From: Callorhinus ursinus
Lineage: Eukaryota; Chordata; Mammalia; Carnivora; Otariidae
Direction of reading: 5' to 3'
NCBI RefSeq assembly: GCF_003265705.1
Contig: NW_020312859.1
Coordinates: 5,885,907-5,949,906 of the forward strand
DNA: 64,000 nucleotides
Shown in pieces: positions 1 to 9,315 of the stretch. A program made the position numbers and the translations under genes. The stretch's first letter is position 1. Each line of letters starts with the position of its first letter. A model generated the notes under the pieces. That model was not told the DNA's origin. It worked only from the letters and a program-made list of their open reading frames with translations, and made no database searches.

Positions 1-44
1 CTCTAACCTGGTTACGGCATGTGCTCTGGACCAAGGTACTGAAA

Positions 45-520
45 GACTCCTTTTTTTCCTTTTAAAATAACTTTTGAGAATAGTCTGAAGCTCATAGAAA
101 AACTGAGCGGGACATACAGACTTCCCACATCCCCGGTTAAAAGGAAGCCTCTCTCAACATCAACATCCGTCCCCAGACGGGTACATTTGTCACAATTGGT
201 GAACCCACCTGGGACACGTCATCAACACCCAAAGTCTGTAATTGACATTAGGGTTCACTCTTGTAATGTTGTATATTCTATGGGTTTGGACCAATGTATC
301 ATGCATGTGTCCACCATTATCTGTATTATTCAGAATACTTCCACTGCCCAAAAAATCTCCTGTGCTCCCACTATAACTCCTTTCCTCCCCTGAGCCCCCT
401 GACAGCCACGGATCTTTTTACTGTCTCCATGTTTCGTCTTTTCCAGAATGTGATACAGTTGGAACCATGCAGTATATAGTCCTTTCAGATGGGCTACTTT
501 CACTTAGTGACTGTGCACTT
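45..520 (-). mobile_element. Ancient L1 3' region, antisense fragment
   Basis: The text matches the reverse strand of an old mammalian L1 3' untranslated region. Diagnostic pieces are 'cattagggttcactcttg', 'ttctatgggtttggac', 'ccaccattatctgtatta' and 'ttttccagaatgtgatac' in the expected order. A second copy of the same stretch lies at 39590-39990. It has diverged and carries no coding remnant. The outer limits are approximate because the ends are degraded. Confidence 0.8.
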
Positions 521-864
521 AAGGCCACCCCCTTTCCAGGCTTATCTCAGAAAGCCATTCTCCCTGACCCCCCAACTGCCATGTGTCTAAGCCTTTGGTT
601 CAGTCTGTGCAGGCCCCGGGGACTGCTTGATGGTGTGAGCAGAGAGGTGGGTGTGAGAGAGAGACAGAAATCATGGCAGGACTGGAGAGGAGGTGCAGCT
701 AGGGCCCAGAGATGGAAGGGAAAACAGGCAAAACTAAATGCTGAAGTAGACTCGGTCAGCATTATTTGTGCTTCTAGGGTCTACCAGACAAGGGGCTGGT
801 TTAGGTGGTTTCATTTATCACCTTTAAGTTGGCCCTTGGGAGAACCGTTCTGCCCAGGGTGAGA
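521..864. other. Unassigned non-coding stretch
   Basis: No repeat family, coding pattern or RNA gene is recognised here. The open frame that crosses it has no family resemblance and continues into repeat sequence, so I do not treat it as a gene. Confidence 0.5.
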
Positions 865-1015
865 TGATTAATACAGCCCATTTTACAGAAGAAGAAACGG
901 AAGCTCGGAGAGGTCAGGTGCCCTGGCCAAATGTTACAGTGAGCAGATGCCATGCCAGGTCTGAGCCCGGGTTTGTCTGACCCCAGGCCAGCGCAGAACT
1001 TGCTGTGAAGATGGG
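865..1015 (-). repeat. MIR SINE fragment, antisense
   Basis: The string 'cccattttacagaagaag' followed by 'ctcggagaggtcaggtg' and 'gagcccgggtttg' is the reverse-strand MIR pattern (cattttacagatgag...gaggttaag...gattcgaaccc). It is old and diverged. Confidence 0.75.
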
Positions 1016-1047
1016 GACGTTTGGTGTCTGTGCTGCCCAGGGTGGTA

Positions 1048-1406
1048 GTGGCTTGGTCTGTTTGGGCAGCTATCACAAAATACCGTGATCCGCTGGCTTA
1101 CAAATAATAGAAACTTATTTCTCACAGTTCTGGAGGCTGGGAGGTCCAAGATCGAGGGGCTGGCCTTGTGTGATGAGGGTCCGCTTCTTGGTTCATAGAT
1201 GGCTGTCCTCTCTGTGCCCTCACGTGGTAGAATGGGCTAGGGAGCTCACTGAGGGCTCTTTTGTAAAACCGCTAATTCCATTCATGGGGGCTCCACCCTA
1301 ATGACCCAATCACCTCCCAAACACCCTGCTCCAAATACCACCACACTGGGAATAGGTTTCCACCTATGACGTTTCTGGGGCAGACACAAACATTCAGTCT
1401 CTAGCA
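1048..1406 (-). mobile_element. MaLR-type LTR (MLT1/MST-like), antisense
   Basis: The reverse strand of a mammalian-apparent LTR (ERVL-MaLR) is recognisable. The LTR end gives 'agctatcacaaaataccg', then 'ttatttctcacagttctggaggctgg', then 'ccctaatgacccaatcacctcc' and 'ggaataggtttcc' near its start. It appears to be a solitary LTR with no internal region next to it. Confidence 0.8.
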
Positions 1407-1775
1407 GGTAGTCATTAGCGCTGACTGAGCACTTGAAATGTGGCTAGTGTGACTGAGGGACTGAATTTTATTTTATTTTATTTTTTTTAAGATTTTATTT
1501 ATTTATTTGAGAGAGAGAGAGCACATGAGAGGGGGGAGGGTCAGAGGGAGAAGCAGACGCCCCGCTGAGCAGGGAGCCTGATGCGGGACTCGATCCCTGG
1601 ACTCCAGGATCATGACCTGAGCCGAAGGCGGTTGCCCAACGAACTGAGCCACCCAGGCACCCCCGAGGGACTGAATTTTAATTGTATTTAATTTTAATTA
1701 ATTAAAATTTAAATAGCCACATATGATTACTAGCTATGATATTGGACAGCACAGCTCCAGACCCTTGGAGACCTT
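1407..1775. mobile_element. hAT-type DNA transposon fossil split by a SINEC
   Basis: The non-autonomous palindromic DNA element is seen as 'gcacttgaaatgtggctagtg' on the left and 'aaatagccacatatgattac...attggacagcacagctc' on the right. It is interrupted by the SINEC at 1471-1664. Its core keeps a perfect 20-bp palindrome at 1690-1709, made of ATTTTAATT and its complement. I recognise the family by pattern but am unsure of its exact name. Confidence 0.65.
1471..1664 (-). mobile_element. SINEC retroposon, antisense, with 16-bp target duplication
   Basis: A complete SINEC lies in reverse. The T-rich tail complement and 'aagattttatttatttattt' are on the left, and the tRNA-like head 'gagccacccaggcacccc' is on the right. 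A perfect 16-bp target-site duplication, gagggactgaatttta, flanks it at 1455-1470 and 1665-1680. The intact duplication implies a relatively recent insertion into an older hAT element. Confidence 0.95.
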
Positions 1776-1959
1776 GGTGCAGCCCTGCTGCTGCCCCCGG
1801 CCCACTGGTCAACCAGCACGCTGAATGCAAACATCGAGACTGAATTGATTTCTTACATCTTCTCCCCCCGCCCCCCCGCCGAGCAACTCTGCCTCCCTGC
1901 TGTGTCATGCTCTGAGCTCATCCTGGAAAAAAAATCTTCCACCAAAAATTGTGGGATCA

Positions 1960-2165
1960 ACATCTGCTTGTGCCAAGGGCTTAACCCCGGGTGATTTCAT
2001 GAGTCTTCTCAACAACCTTGTGTAGTGGGTCCATGATTAGTCCCATTTTATGGTAAAGAAAAGAAAGGCTCAGCAACTGACTTCTTCTAAGTCACACAGC
2101 TGGTAAACGTCTGGGCCAGCTTTGGAGCCCAGGTATCTCTGTTCCAAAAGCCCATACTTTCTCCT
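1960..2165 (-). repeat. MIR SINE, antisense
   Basis: The reverse MIR pattern is seen over most of its length: 'tcttctcaacaacctt', 'agtcccattttatgg', 'gctcagcaactgac' and 'aagtcacacagctggtaa'. This is one of the better preserved MIR copies in the window. Confidence 0.8.
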
Positions 2166-2826
2166 GTGCAGCATATTCAGAGGCCAGTTTGGGGTGGATC
2201 TCCATTATAACTGCTAACCTGATGACCCCAAAGATGCTGTTCTTACCCTCTGTCTTAGTAGACATGGATTCAAATGCAAGTAGATGAACTTGGGAGGTGA
2301 AGACAGTACAGGGATGAGGAAGTGAGGTAGGTAGGGGAGACATCTCATAAAGGGTGCATGATCCTGCGAATTCCCAGCCGGTGAAACTGTAGGAAGCTTC
2401 ACAGCATACCACAGGCTTATCCGCTCAAGGGACGAGGGAGCCAGGGTATTTATCAACCTACTCTCACTGTTCCTTGGTTGAGAGCTGCCCTAGGGGTATG
2501 TGGGTTGCCCCTCTGTCCTGCCAGACAGGTGGACAAAGTGGATGCAAGGACCAGAGAAAGTCCTCAGGCAAAGAAGTGGCAGTTGGCATTTGGCAGTGAA
2601 AACAGAGTATTGTGCATGTCCATGACACTAGCAAAGATCCTGGGGTCACTGTGTCTCAGCAGCCCCGGTTCATCAGAAGGTAAGGTGGTGCTTCTCCTGG
2701 GTCCAAAGGTCTCTATTACCCTTAGGGAACAGAGTTACCTTATAAGGGGTTTAGCCATTAACAAAGCAGATGGGTGCTTTGCTGGTGATCTTTGAAAATG
2801 GGAATCTATTTGCAATTCAGAAAGCC
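2166..2826. other. Unassigned non-coding stretch
   Basis: I see no recognisable repeat, exon or RNA gene here. Open frames on both strands are short and overlap one another, as expected for random sequence. Confidence 0.45.
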
Positions 2827-2851
2827 GGGGTGGGGGGGTGGGGGGGTGGGG
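2827..2851 (+). other. G-quadruplex-prone tract
   Basis: Four G runs of 4, 7, 7 and 4 bases, each separated by a single T, satisfy the strict four-run quadruplex pattern on the plus strand with minimal loops. No promoter or gene is visible nearby, so a biological role is not shown. Confidence 0.7.
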
Positions 2852-2859
2852 TGCTAGGG

Positions 2860-3300
2860 ATCTTTGCATATGTATAAAGGAGGTGTTTTCTAAGAATCTT
2901 AATGGTGTAAATAAGGTTTAGGTGCATCTTTAAACCTACTTTGTGAGCATTTCCAAGGTCTTTAGAAATGCTTGTCAGCATATAAACAACTCCTGGATTA
3001 CAAATTAGTCTTCTATTTCACTAAAGCATGCCCCCTAATCACTGATCACAGGCAACCCTTAGCTTAGTTTGAGTAACTGCAAGCACTTGAAAAAAATGTG
3101 GGTTTTTGTGTATATTCAATAATGCAGATTTGGTTCTAAAGCCAGCATGACCTCTGCATTCTGAATTTGAGTTGGAGCACAGCCCTTTTGACCAGATCAT
3201 CTTGCCTGTTAAATTGTTCAGATTTAGTTTTCTTCCCAGGTTTTAATGGAGTCAGTAGCTATAGTAAAGGCTTGTTAGACATTTCATCCCGGGTTCTTAC
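2860..3300. other. Repeat-free AT-rich stretch
   Basis: About 440 bases lack any recognisable repeat. They contain AT-rich elements such as 'tacaaattagtcttcta' and 'cccctaatcactgatcac'. It could be a conserved non-coding element, but the sequence alone does not show conservation. Confidence 0.3.
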
Positions 3301-3309
3301 TTCTTGCTG

Positions 3310-3435
3310 CCCTCTATCTGGAAACTAGCATTTATTTAGCATCTATTAAGTGCCTGGCTCTCAATTAGTCTCTCTTAGTCCATTTCATCCTGGTTGCAAC
3401 CTTGCAAGGGTGGTATTTGCCCTGCTCTTTTGCAG
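3310..3435 (-). repeat. MIR SINE fragment, antisense
   Basis: 'agcatttatttagcatctattaagtgcctgg' reads as the antisense MIR form of 'attgagcacctactatgtgcc', followed by 'gttgcaaccttgcaaggg'. The copy is diverged and truncated. Confidence 0.65.
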
Positions 3436-3524
3436 TGAGCCCCCCACCCTTTTCCCGGGGAAATGGTCAGGAAGATTTCAGGGCATGTCCACGGGATAAA
3501 GCGTGCTAGATGTTTGGGTGTTAA

Positions 3525-3745
3525 CCCACTGGTCCTCAACCCTGGGTGTACAGTAGAGTCACCTGGACAGCTTAAAAAAAAAAAAAAAGCCCATAAAACT
3601 GATGCCCAGGCTGCCCCCAGACCAATGAATCAGCGTGTCTGGAAGTAGAGCCTGGGGCAGGGATTTGAAAGCTGAGACTCACAGAATCAGAGAGCACAGG
3701 GCCTCTTTTTCAATGCTGGGTCCTAACATCGATGTAGGGGAATGC
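3525..3745. mobile_element. MER5A-like hAT transposon fossil
   Basis: The stretch opens with 'tggtcctcaaccctggg' and continues 'agtcacctggacagctta', 'gatgcccaggctgcccc' and 'atgaatcagcgtgtctgg'. This is the arrangement of the short non-autonomous hAT-Charlie element with the 'cagtggttctcaa' end. A 15-base A run interrupts it. Confidence 0.65.
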
Positions 3746-3784
3746 ACAAGGACCCCAGAGCAGGGAGGACCTGAGGTGAAATCT

Positions 3785-3905
3785 TGGCTCTGCTACATAT
3801 TAGTTGTGATATCAGACAAGGTCACTGGGAATCCTTTTGAACTGATGATGATAATATTCATAATAATAATTAATAATAAGACTTGACTTGCAGGGTTGTC
3901 CCGAG
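3785..3905 (+). repeat. MIR SINE fragment with AT-rich expansion
   Basis: 'ggctctgctacatattagttgtg' matches the sense MIR segment 'ggctctgccacttactagctgtg'. It runs into an ATA/ATT-rich expansion and 'ttgcagggttgtc', the diverged counterpart of 'tcatagggttgttgtg'. Confidence 0.7.
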
Positions 3906-3939
3906 GACCAACTGGGATGCTCAGGCACCCAGGAGGCCC

Positions 3940-4140
3940 GAACGCCGATGGCCCTCTCATTAAGTGTCACGGCACCAGCCTCCTCCGGGCTTGGCCGAGG
4001 TGGCCCAGCTCTTGGCCTGCCGGGAAGCCCGTGGCTGAGCCCGAGTCCCCGCGCTGTCCACCGCTTTGGAAGCTGCCCCCTTTGCCGGTGCCCGAGCCGC
4101 GCTCAGCCGTGCCCATCCTCTCCCGAGGAGGATGGTATCG
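3940..4140. promoter_or_regulatory. Small CpG-rich islet
   Basis: This short block is rich in G, C and CpG dinucleotides compared with the flanks. It directly precedes the AT-rich block at 4141-4510. It is too small for a typical CpG-island promoter, and I see no TATA box or first exon. An islet beside a developmental enhancer is one possibility, as inference only. Confidence 0.4.
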
Positions 4141-4510
4141 ACATTTCAAAACAGTTTAATTATTCTGCGGCTGCCTGGCTATTAGCTGCGACAAGAGAGC
4201 TCAGGGCTATTTTTCAGCATTAATTTTCCATTTGAAATGAATTCCTTTTGGTTACACTTTTTAAATGTTTCTTTTAATTAGACGCAATTACTTCAGAAGA
4301 ATTGCTTTTATTCCTCAGCCTGAGATCCCAGTGATAAAGTCACTATCTGGCCCCACCGAACGGCCGGGACGGCTCATTTAGTCGCCGCACTAAAGTATAT
4401 TGAACTAGGAAATTATACAGCGAATCAACTATTAATTCCTTTTATGATCGCTCACTCTAACATCTTGAATGAGATCTTCAGGGGGAAATTTAGTCACAAT
4501 AGAGATCATT
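4141..4510. promoter_or_regulatory. Candidate conserved enhancer, TAAT-rich
   Basis: No repeat signature is visible. The block has many homeodomain-type cores, including 'gtttaattattctg', 'gcattaattttcc', 'cttttaattagacg' and 'actattaattcc'. It sits in otherwise GC-rich DNA next to a CpG-rich islet. The composition resembles deeply conserved enhancers around developmental regulators, but conservation has not been measured. Confidence 0.45.
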
Positions 4511-4925
4511 GTTCTCCACCTCCAGCCGCCAGCCCAGTGTGGAGGGGGTCTGGCAGCTGGGGGGCTACCCTGGCACTGGGCCTGATGTGGGGGGTAGGAT
4601 GGCACAAGAGCTCCTGGCTCTCCTGAGGTTTGGGGGCTGGGGACAGCGTGGGGCTAGTGTAGCTAAAGCCCCTTGGCCAGGCTGGAGGGGGTGCCCCTGG
4701 GCCCCACGCACAGGGAGGGGGCTGTGGCTACGCAGAGGGATCATACAGACAAGTGCTCCGCAGAAGGGTGCATGTTTTGAGGATTCTTTGGGTTTTTCAG
4801 TGTTCCTGGAGGGAGCCTGGGAGTCAGTAGGTGGCACTCTTCCCTCTGTGTTGGTAACTTGGCTGGGGCCGATGGAAGGCCCCGGAAGAGCTTTTGCAGC
4901 CTGAGTCAGAAGAATGCTTTCTTTA
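4511..4925. other. GC-rich unassigned stretch
   Basis: This is GC-rich unique sequence without a recognisable repeat or exon. Overlapping open frames on both strands here reflect high GC content rather than coding selection. Confidence 0.45.
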
Positions 4926-4934
4926 GAGGATTTG

Positions 4935-5035
4935 AGCCCGAACCGCTCTTAACAGATGGGAAAACTGAGTCACAGAGTGGTACACAGTCACATGCAGACC
5001 AAGGCTGAACCAGGTCTCTTGCTCCCTGGCCAAGG
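4935..5035 (-). repeat. MIR SINE fragment, antisense
   Basis: 'aacagatgggaaaactgagtcacagagtgg' is the reverse MIR core, and 'acacagtcacatgcagacc' follows. The copy is short and old. Confidence 0.7.
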
Positions 5036-5440
5036 TATCTGAATATGGCCCCTGGGATTTTCTTGGGGTGGCAAACTTCCCCTACAGTCCTGGTGGCTTC
5101 TCCTGGAGGGGGTGGCGGTGGTGAAGGCTATAGTTCTACTCACCTCGGGCTAGTCTGCCACCCGTGTACCCAGAGGTGCTACACTCCCAGCCTGCCAGAT
5201 GAGGTAGGGCTGGGCAGGAGCACAGGGTGTCCCTCTGCCCTTGGAAACCATGGGACTGCAGGGGCTTGGGCTGGTTGGGGCGGAGGAGGGCCTGGAGGCT
5301 GGCCGTGACCACAGGGCAGTCCTCTCTGCCTTCACAAACCATACTGGCCACCAGCTCTAAGCTAGGCACTGGGGTGGTGGTTGGAGGGCTGGGACAACCA
5401 CACCCCCTGACCTCTAGAAGACATTCACCCCAAATCACAA
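5036..5440. other. GC-rich unassigned stretch
   Basis: No repeat family or coding feature is recognised. The sequence is G-rich, with short poly-glycine-like frames that have no family resemblance. Confidence 0.4.
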
Positions 5441-5775
5441 CATCGTAAATGTGTGGTAGTTCTCGTGGAGGAGCTGGGCTTTGAAGGATGGCTAGGAGTT
5501 TGCAGGGGAAAGGGCATTCTGAGTAGAAGGCCCTGCAAGCTCAAAGGCGTGGAGGTGTGAAAGCAAGGAGGTTGGGTGCATGTGGGGTGGGTTGGGGAGC
5601 AGCAGGAAGTCTGCATGTGGCTGCCCACCTGGGCCTTGGGTGCCATGCTGGGGGGTTTGGACTTCATCCCGAGGGCAGTGGGGAGCCACAGAGAATTTCC
5701 AGCAGGGAGGAGACATGGTCAGATCTGTGATCTTGACAGACCGTGCTGGCTACTCTGTGGCAGATATAACCGAGG
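5441..5775 (-). mobile_element. L2 LINE fragment, antisense
   Basis: The order 'gagctgggctttgaagga', 'gggcattctgagtagaagg', 'tggacttcatccc', 'gtggggagccacagag' and 'agacatggtcagatctgtg' reproduces the reverse strand of the L2 3' region, including the 'gggagccattgg' and 'tgacatgatctgat' motifs. No reading frame is intact. Confidence 0.7.
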
Positions 5776-6035
5776 ATTTTTGAGAACAGGCTAGGAGGAG
5801 ACCTGCTGGGAGGCTCTCCCTACTGTCCAGGAGAGAGGCAAACATGGCACGCGTGAGGACAGGGCCGGGGGGTGCGGCAAGGCAGGCACTGGTGAGGTTT
5901 TGAGCAGGGCTGCCTTATGCCTTCTGTGGGCCCTAGACAATTCTGCCTTTGTGGGCCCCTCCCTGAGAGGAAAAAAAAGTGACACATTTTTTCTCCTCTA
6001 AAAGTTATTTTTTCTCATTTTAATTAATTTTAAGA
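5776..6035. other. Unassigned non-coding stretch
   Basis: This is short unique sequence with no recognisable feature, ending in AT-rich DNA where the next SINE is inserted. Confidence 0.4.
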
Positions 6036-6039
6036 AATA

Positions 6040-6223
6040 ATTTTTTAAAAGATTTTACTTATTTGAGAGAGAGAGAGCGAGAGAGAGCACGGGGGGAGGG
6101 GCAGAGGGACGAGCAGACTCCCCACTGAGTGGGGAGCTTGATGCGGGGCTCGATCCCAGGACCCTGAGATCATGACCTGAGCCAAAGTCAGATGCTTAAC
6201 CAACTGAGCCACCCAGGCGCCCA
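6040..6223 (-). mobile_element. SINEC retroposon, antisense
   Basis: The T-rich tail complement and 'agattttacttatttgagag' lie on the left. A purine-rich GAGA stretch follows, and the tRNA-like head 'gagccacccaggcgccc' ends the element at 6222. The target duplication is masked by T-rich sequence on both sides. Confidence 0.93.
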
Positions 6224-6227
6224 TTTT

Positions 6228-6612
6228 TTTCTGGATTTAAAAGAAATGTAAAAATATGGTGTATACTCACAATGCAATACTACTCAGCCTTAAAAAAAGA
6301 AGGAAATCCTGCCGTATGACAACATGATGGCCCTTGGGGACATTATGCTAAGTGACATAGGCCAGTCACAGGAAGATAAATATTGCATGATTCTACTTAT
6401 AAGAGGTATCTAAAATAGTCAAATTCATAGAATCAAAGAACTGAATGGTGGTTGCCAGGGGCTGGGGAGGGAGAAATGAGGAATTATTCTTCAAAGGGCA
6501 TAAAGTTTCAGTTAAGTACACCTTAAGTTTATGTGATGTTATCTATCAAATATATTTCCGTAAAAAGTTTCATGTTAATGTTATTACCACAGTAAAATAA
6601 GATGAAAAGAAA
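6228..6612 (+). mobile_element. L1 3' end fragment, sense
   Basis: 'caatactactcagccttaaa' is the decayed end of L1 ORF2 (the MEYYxAIK region). It is followed by the 3' UTR text 'gtggttgccaggggctggg' and 'ttcagttaagtacacc'. Stops break the ORF2 remnant. The SINEC at 6040-6223 lies directly upstream. Confidence 0.8.
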
Positions 6613-6779
6613 TTAAAACGTTTTTTGGCCCCTAAAATATCGATGCTCCTGAGCCTAATGGAGAAATTGGTGCTGGTTTTGAGGAAGAACAGATCTTGTG
6701 CTTCGTGGGGAAGGGAGGGTGTGAGAGCCTGCTTCCCCCCTTCCTCCTTCAGCCCCTCCCCATTGCCTGGTGCCCTGGA

Positions 6780-7150
6780 GGATAATACTAATGACTATGA
6801 TGACCACTTATTGAGCACTTACTATGTCCAAAGCATTTTATTTTACTTTTTTAAGATTTTATTTATTTATTTGACACAGAGAGAGAGACAACGAGAGAGG
6901 GAACACAAGCAGGGGGAGTGGGAGAGGGAGAAGCAGGCTTCCCGGTGAGCAGGGAGCCTGATGCGAGGCTCGATCCCAGGACCCTGGGATCATGACCTGA
7001 GCCGAAGGCAGACACTTAACAACTGAGCCACCCGGGCACCCCAAGTCCAAAGCATTCTATGTGCCATATTCCCTTTACAGCCCACCATAGTTCTTTGAGG
7101 TTGGGATGAATATTCTCCCCATTTGGTAGATGAGGAAACCAAGGCCACAC
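6780..7150 (-). repeat. MIR SINE split by a SINEC
   Basis: 'cttattgagcacttactatgtcc' on the left continues on the right as 'ctatgtgccatattccc', 'cattatttggtagatgagg'-like text and 'aaaccaaggccacacaac'. This is an antisense MIR interrupted at the GTCCAAAGCATT target by the SINEC at 6838-7044. Confidence 0.85.
6838..7044 (-). mobile_element. SINEC retroposon, antisense, inside a MIR
   Basis: A full antisense SINEC runs from 'aagattttatttatttattt' to 'gagccacccgggcacccc'. A 12-bp target duplication, gtccaaagcatt, flanks it at 6826-6837 and 7045-7056. Its body ('acaagcagggggagtgggag') is of the subtype also seen at 29.5 and 29.9 kb. Confidence 0.95.
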
Positions 7151-7159
7151 AACAACAGG

Positions 7160-7744
7160 GGGCAGGGAGGGCTGCAGTGGGGATGGGAGAGATGGAGCGG
7201 AAGGAAGATGAACTAGTTCTGAGTGGGCATGGGTCATGGCAGGCAGAAGCTGCTGGAAAACAGCTAGAGACCTCCCCAAGCACCTTCCAGGATGATCTCA
7301 TCAGCTCGTTTGGGCTTCTGTGCCCCTGCTCTTGTGGTGACCACTGCCTGGGTCAGGCCAGCAGCCGCAGGTGCAGTGGGGTGGCGCTGCCAGCTCAGGA
7401 GGCTCAGGAGGCTCAGGAGGCTCAGGACACTTCCCCAACACCTCCCAGCCTCCTCGGCCTGAGAACAACAAAGGAAGCCAGAGATTGGAATCTCAGTGTT
7501 GGGCTGTCTTGGTCCTGTCTTGCTGTCCCCCACTCCTCCAGGATCGGCCTGGGCTTTATTTCTATCTGAGGAGGAGGTGGGCGCCTGGTGTGGAGTTCCT
7601 GCTCCAGAATCATCCCCAGCAAAATCTCTCTCGAGTTTGTGTGGGGGAGAGGAGGGTGGTCCACAGGAGACAAGGTCACTGTTCAGACTAGTTTCCTTTC
7701 TGCCTCCAAGTACCTTGCAACGGGCTAAAGACTTGCCCCCTACC
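7160..7744. other. Unassigned stretch with a 9-bp minisatellite
   Basis: This is unique GC-rich DNA. At 7393-7427 the unit gctcaggag is repeated almost four times. Because nine is a multiple of three, it gives a repetitive AQE peptide in one frame, but nothing else suggests a coding exon. Confidence 0.5.
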
Positions 7745-8062
7745 CTGTCATGTGTTGATGCCTAAATCCCCAATGTTTGGGTATTTGGAGGTGGGGCCTC
7801 CGGGAGGAAATTTGGCCCTAAGGGTTGGGCCCTTATGAATGGGATCAGTGCCCTTATAAGGTAATGAAGAGATCAGAGCTCTCTTGCTCTCCATCACGTG
7901 GGGATATGACAAGAAGATGGCCATTGATAAACTGGGAAGAGGGCCCTCACCAAGAACCGGACCACACTGGCATCCTGATCTCAGACTTCGGCCTCCATCA
8001 CCGTGAGAGTTTTCAGCCACCCCGTCTGTGGTATTCTCTTGAGGCAGTTTGACCTAAGACAT
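7745..8062 (+). mobile_element. MaLR-type LTR (MLT1-like), sense
   Basis: The LTR reads in order: 'gatgcctaaatccccaatg', 'tttggaggtggggcctcc', 'cccttatgaatgggatcag', 'tgcccttataaggtaatg', 'gggccctcaccaagaacc' and 'gatctcagacttc'. It closes with 'gtggtattctcttgaggcag' and a CTAAGACA end. It appears solitary and nearly complete. Confidence 0.9.
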
Positions 8063-8340
8063 ACGCCTTTCTCAAGGTGCCGAGACACTGGTCCTGGCCA
8101 GGATATCCTGCCTCACGGGGAGCCATGGGCCATCTCTCAGAGCCCTGGAGTCAGGCCCGTAGCTGGTTGAAGGGAAGCAGCAACTCCTTCCCATGCATGG
8201 TGAGGCAAGCGAAGCATGGTGTCATGAGGGCAACCATTTCCTGGGACACAGGACTTCCTGTGCTAACATCAGGACAGTCCTGGGCAAACTGGGATGGCTT
8301 GTCACCCTAGGCTGTCCGTGTGTGGTTGGAACACAGACAC
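8063..8340. other. Unassigned non-coding stretch
   Basis: Nothing recognisable is seen here on either strand. Confidence 0.4.
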
Positions 8341-8690
8341 ACTGATAATTTCTCTGCTAAAGACACCAGCTGGTTATCACCTTGTCTTGGAATAATCTTC
8401 ATCCTGTAGCATGTTTCCGGGGAACCAAGTTGACCGGTTCGGCCACTTGGGTTGGCTGGGTTGATTGGCTAATTAAAACACCTTTAGATATGAGTCACAG
8501 GCTTCCAAATGAGCTGAGTTCCACAGTTTTCACAAAAGAAAAATGCATGACATGTTAGGGCAGTTAATCATTAGTTAGATGATTTTAAGAAGTTCAAAAA
8601 CTGAACTGAAGGTTTTTAAAAATTTTTATTCTTTTAATGAATGCTGGCTTTAGAAAGCAAATATCTGGGTAGAAAAGGGATGAATGTTAA
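8341..8690. other. Repeat-free AT-rich stretch
   Basis: No known repeat is visible. The stretch includes 'gattggctaattaaaac' and 'gcagttaatcattagttag', which are CCAAT- and TAAT-type cores. It may be a weak conserved-element candidate, unproven. Confidence 0.3.
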
Positions 8691-8693
8691 GAT

Positions 8694-8903
8694 TTTTTTT
8701 TGAGGATTTTATTTATTTATTTTGGGAGAGAGAGTGCGCAAGAACAGGGGGGAGGGGCAGGCTGACAGGGAGAAGCAGACTCCGGGTGAACAGGGATACC
8801 CTCCCCCCACCAGACCATGTGGGGCTTGATCCTAGCACCCTGGGATCATGACCTGAGGTGAAGGCAGATGCTTAACCGACTGAGCCACCCAGGCACCTCT
8901 GTG
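8694..8903 (-). mobile_element. SINEC retroposon, antisense
   Basis: An antisense SINEC runs from 'gaggattttatttatttatt' to 'gagccacccaggcacct'. An imperfect target duplication (aatgttaagat / gatgttaaaat) borders it. The centre has an extra C-rich stretch ('ataccctccccccaccag') not seen in the other copies. Confidence 0.9.
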
Positions 8904-9064
8904 AGATGTTAAAATATTATGATTGAAAGAGAACAATAAAATGGAGGTATCAGCCATGGCTACCCAAGTGTGAGAGGTGCCTGCAATGTTATTGTTTGGA
9001 AAAGGTAGGGTGAGGTGGGGCACAGAGCCCCACCCACCTGGGTTTGTCACTTAACAGGTGGGCA

Positions 9065-9228
9065 AAAATCCTCAACATCTTTGCATCTTAGCTTCGTCAT
9101 CTGTAAAATAGATTAAATGAGTATTGGGTTGTTCTGAGGATCAAACAAGATCAGTAGTGTACAGTTCCTGGCACCTAGGAAGTCTTGACGAATGGAAGCT
9201 AAATTAATTAATTAATTAATTGATTGAT
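9065..9228 (+). repeat. MIR SINE with (TTAA)n tail
   Basis: 'catctttgcatcttagcttcgtcatctgtaaaatag' is the sense MIR core, followed by 'gttgttctgaggatcaaac' and 'gttcctggcacctagg'. The tail has become a simple ATTA repeat at about 9201-9228. Confidence 0.8.
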
Positions 9229-9315
9229 TTTTTTTTTTAAAGTAAGCTCTCTGCCCAACGCGGGGCTTGAACTCAGGACCCTGAGATCAAGAGTTACGTG
9301 CTCTATTTGTTAACG
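9229..9315 (-). mobile_element. Older SINEC-related fragment, antisense
   Basis: 'aaagtaagctctctgccc', 'cggggcttgaactcaggac' and 'gagatcaagagttacgtgctct' belong to an older carnivoran tRNA-derived SINE type whose body lacks the GAGA tract. The head is truncated. It is inserted at the MIR tail. Confidence 0.75.

Noticed and set aside
6625..6948. Open frame ending in an RQRERE-rich peptide
   Set aside because: The charged tail is translation of the antisense SINEC GAGA tract. The same artefact recurs in frames at 29789-30112.
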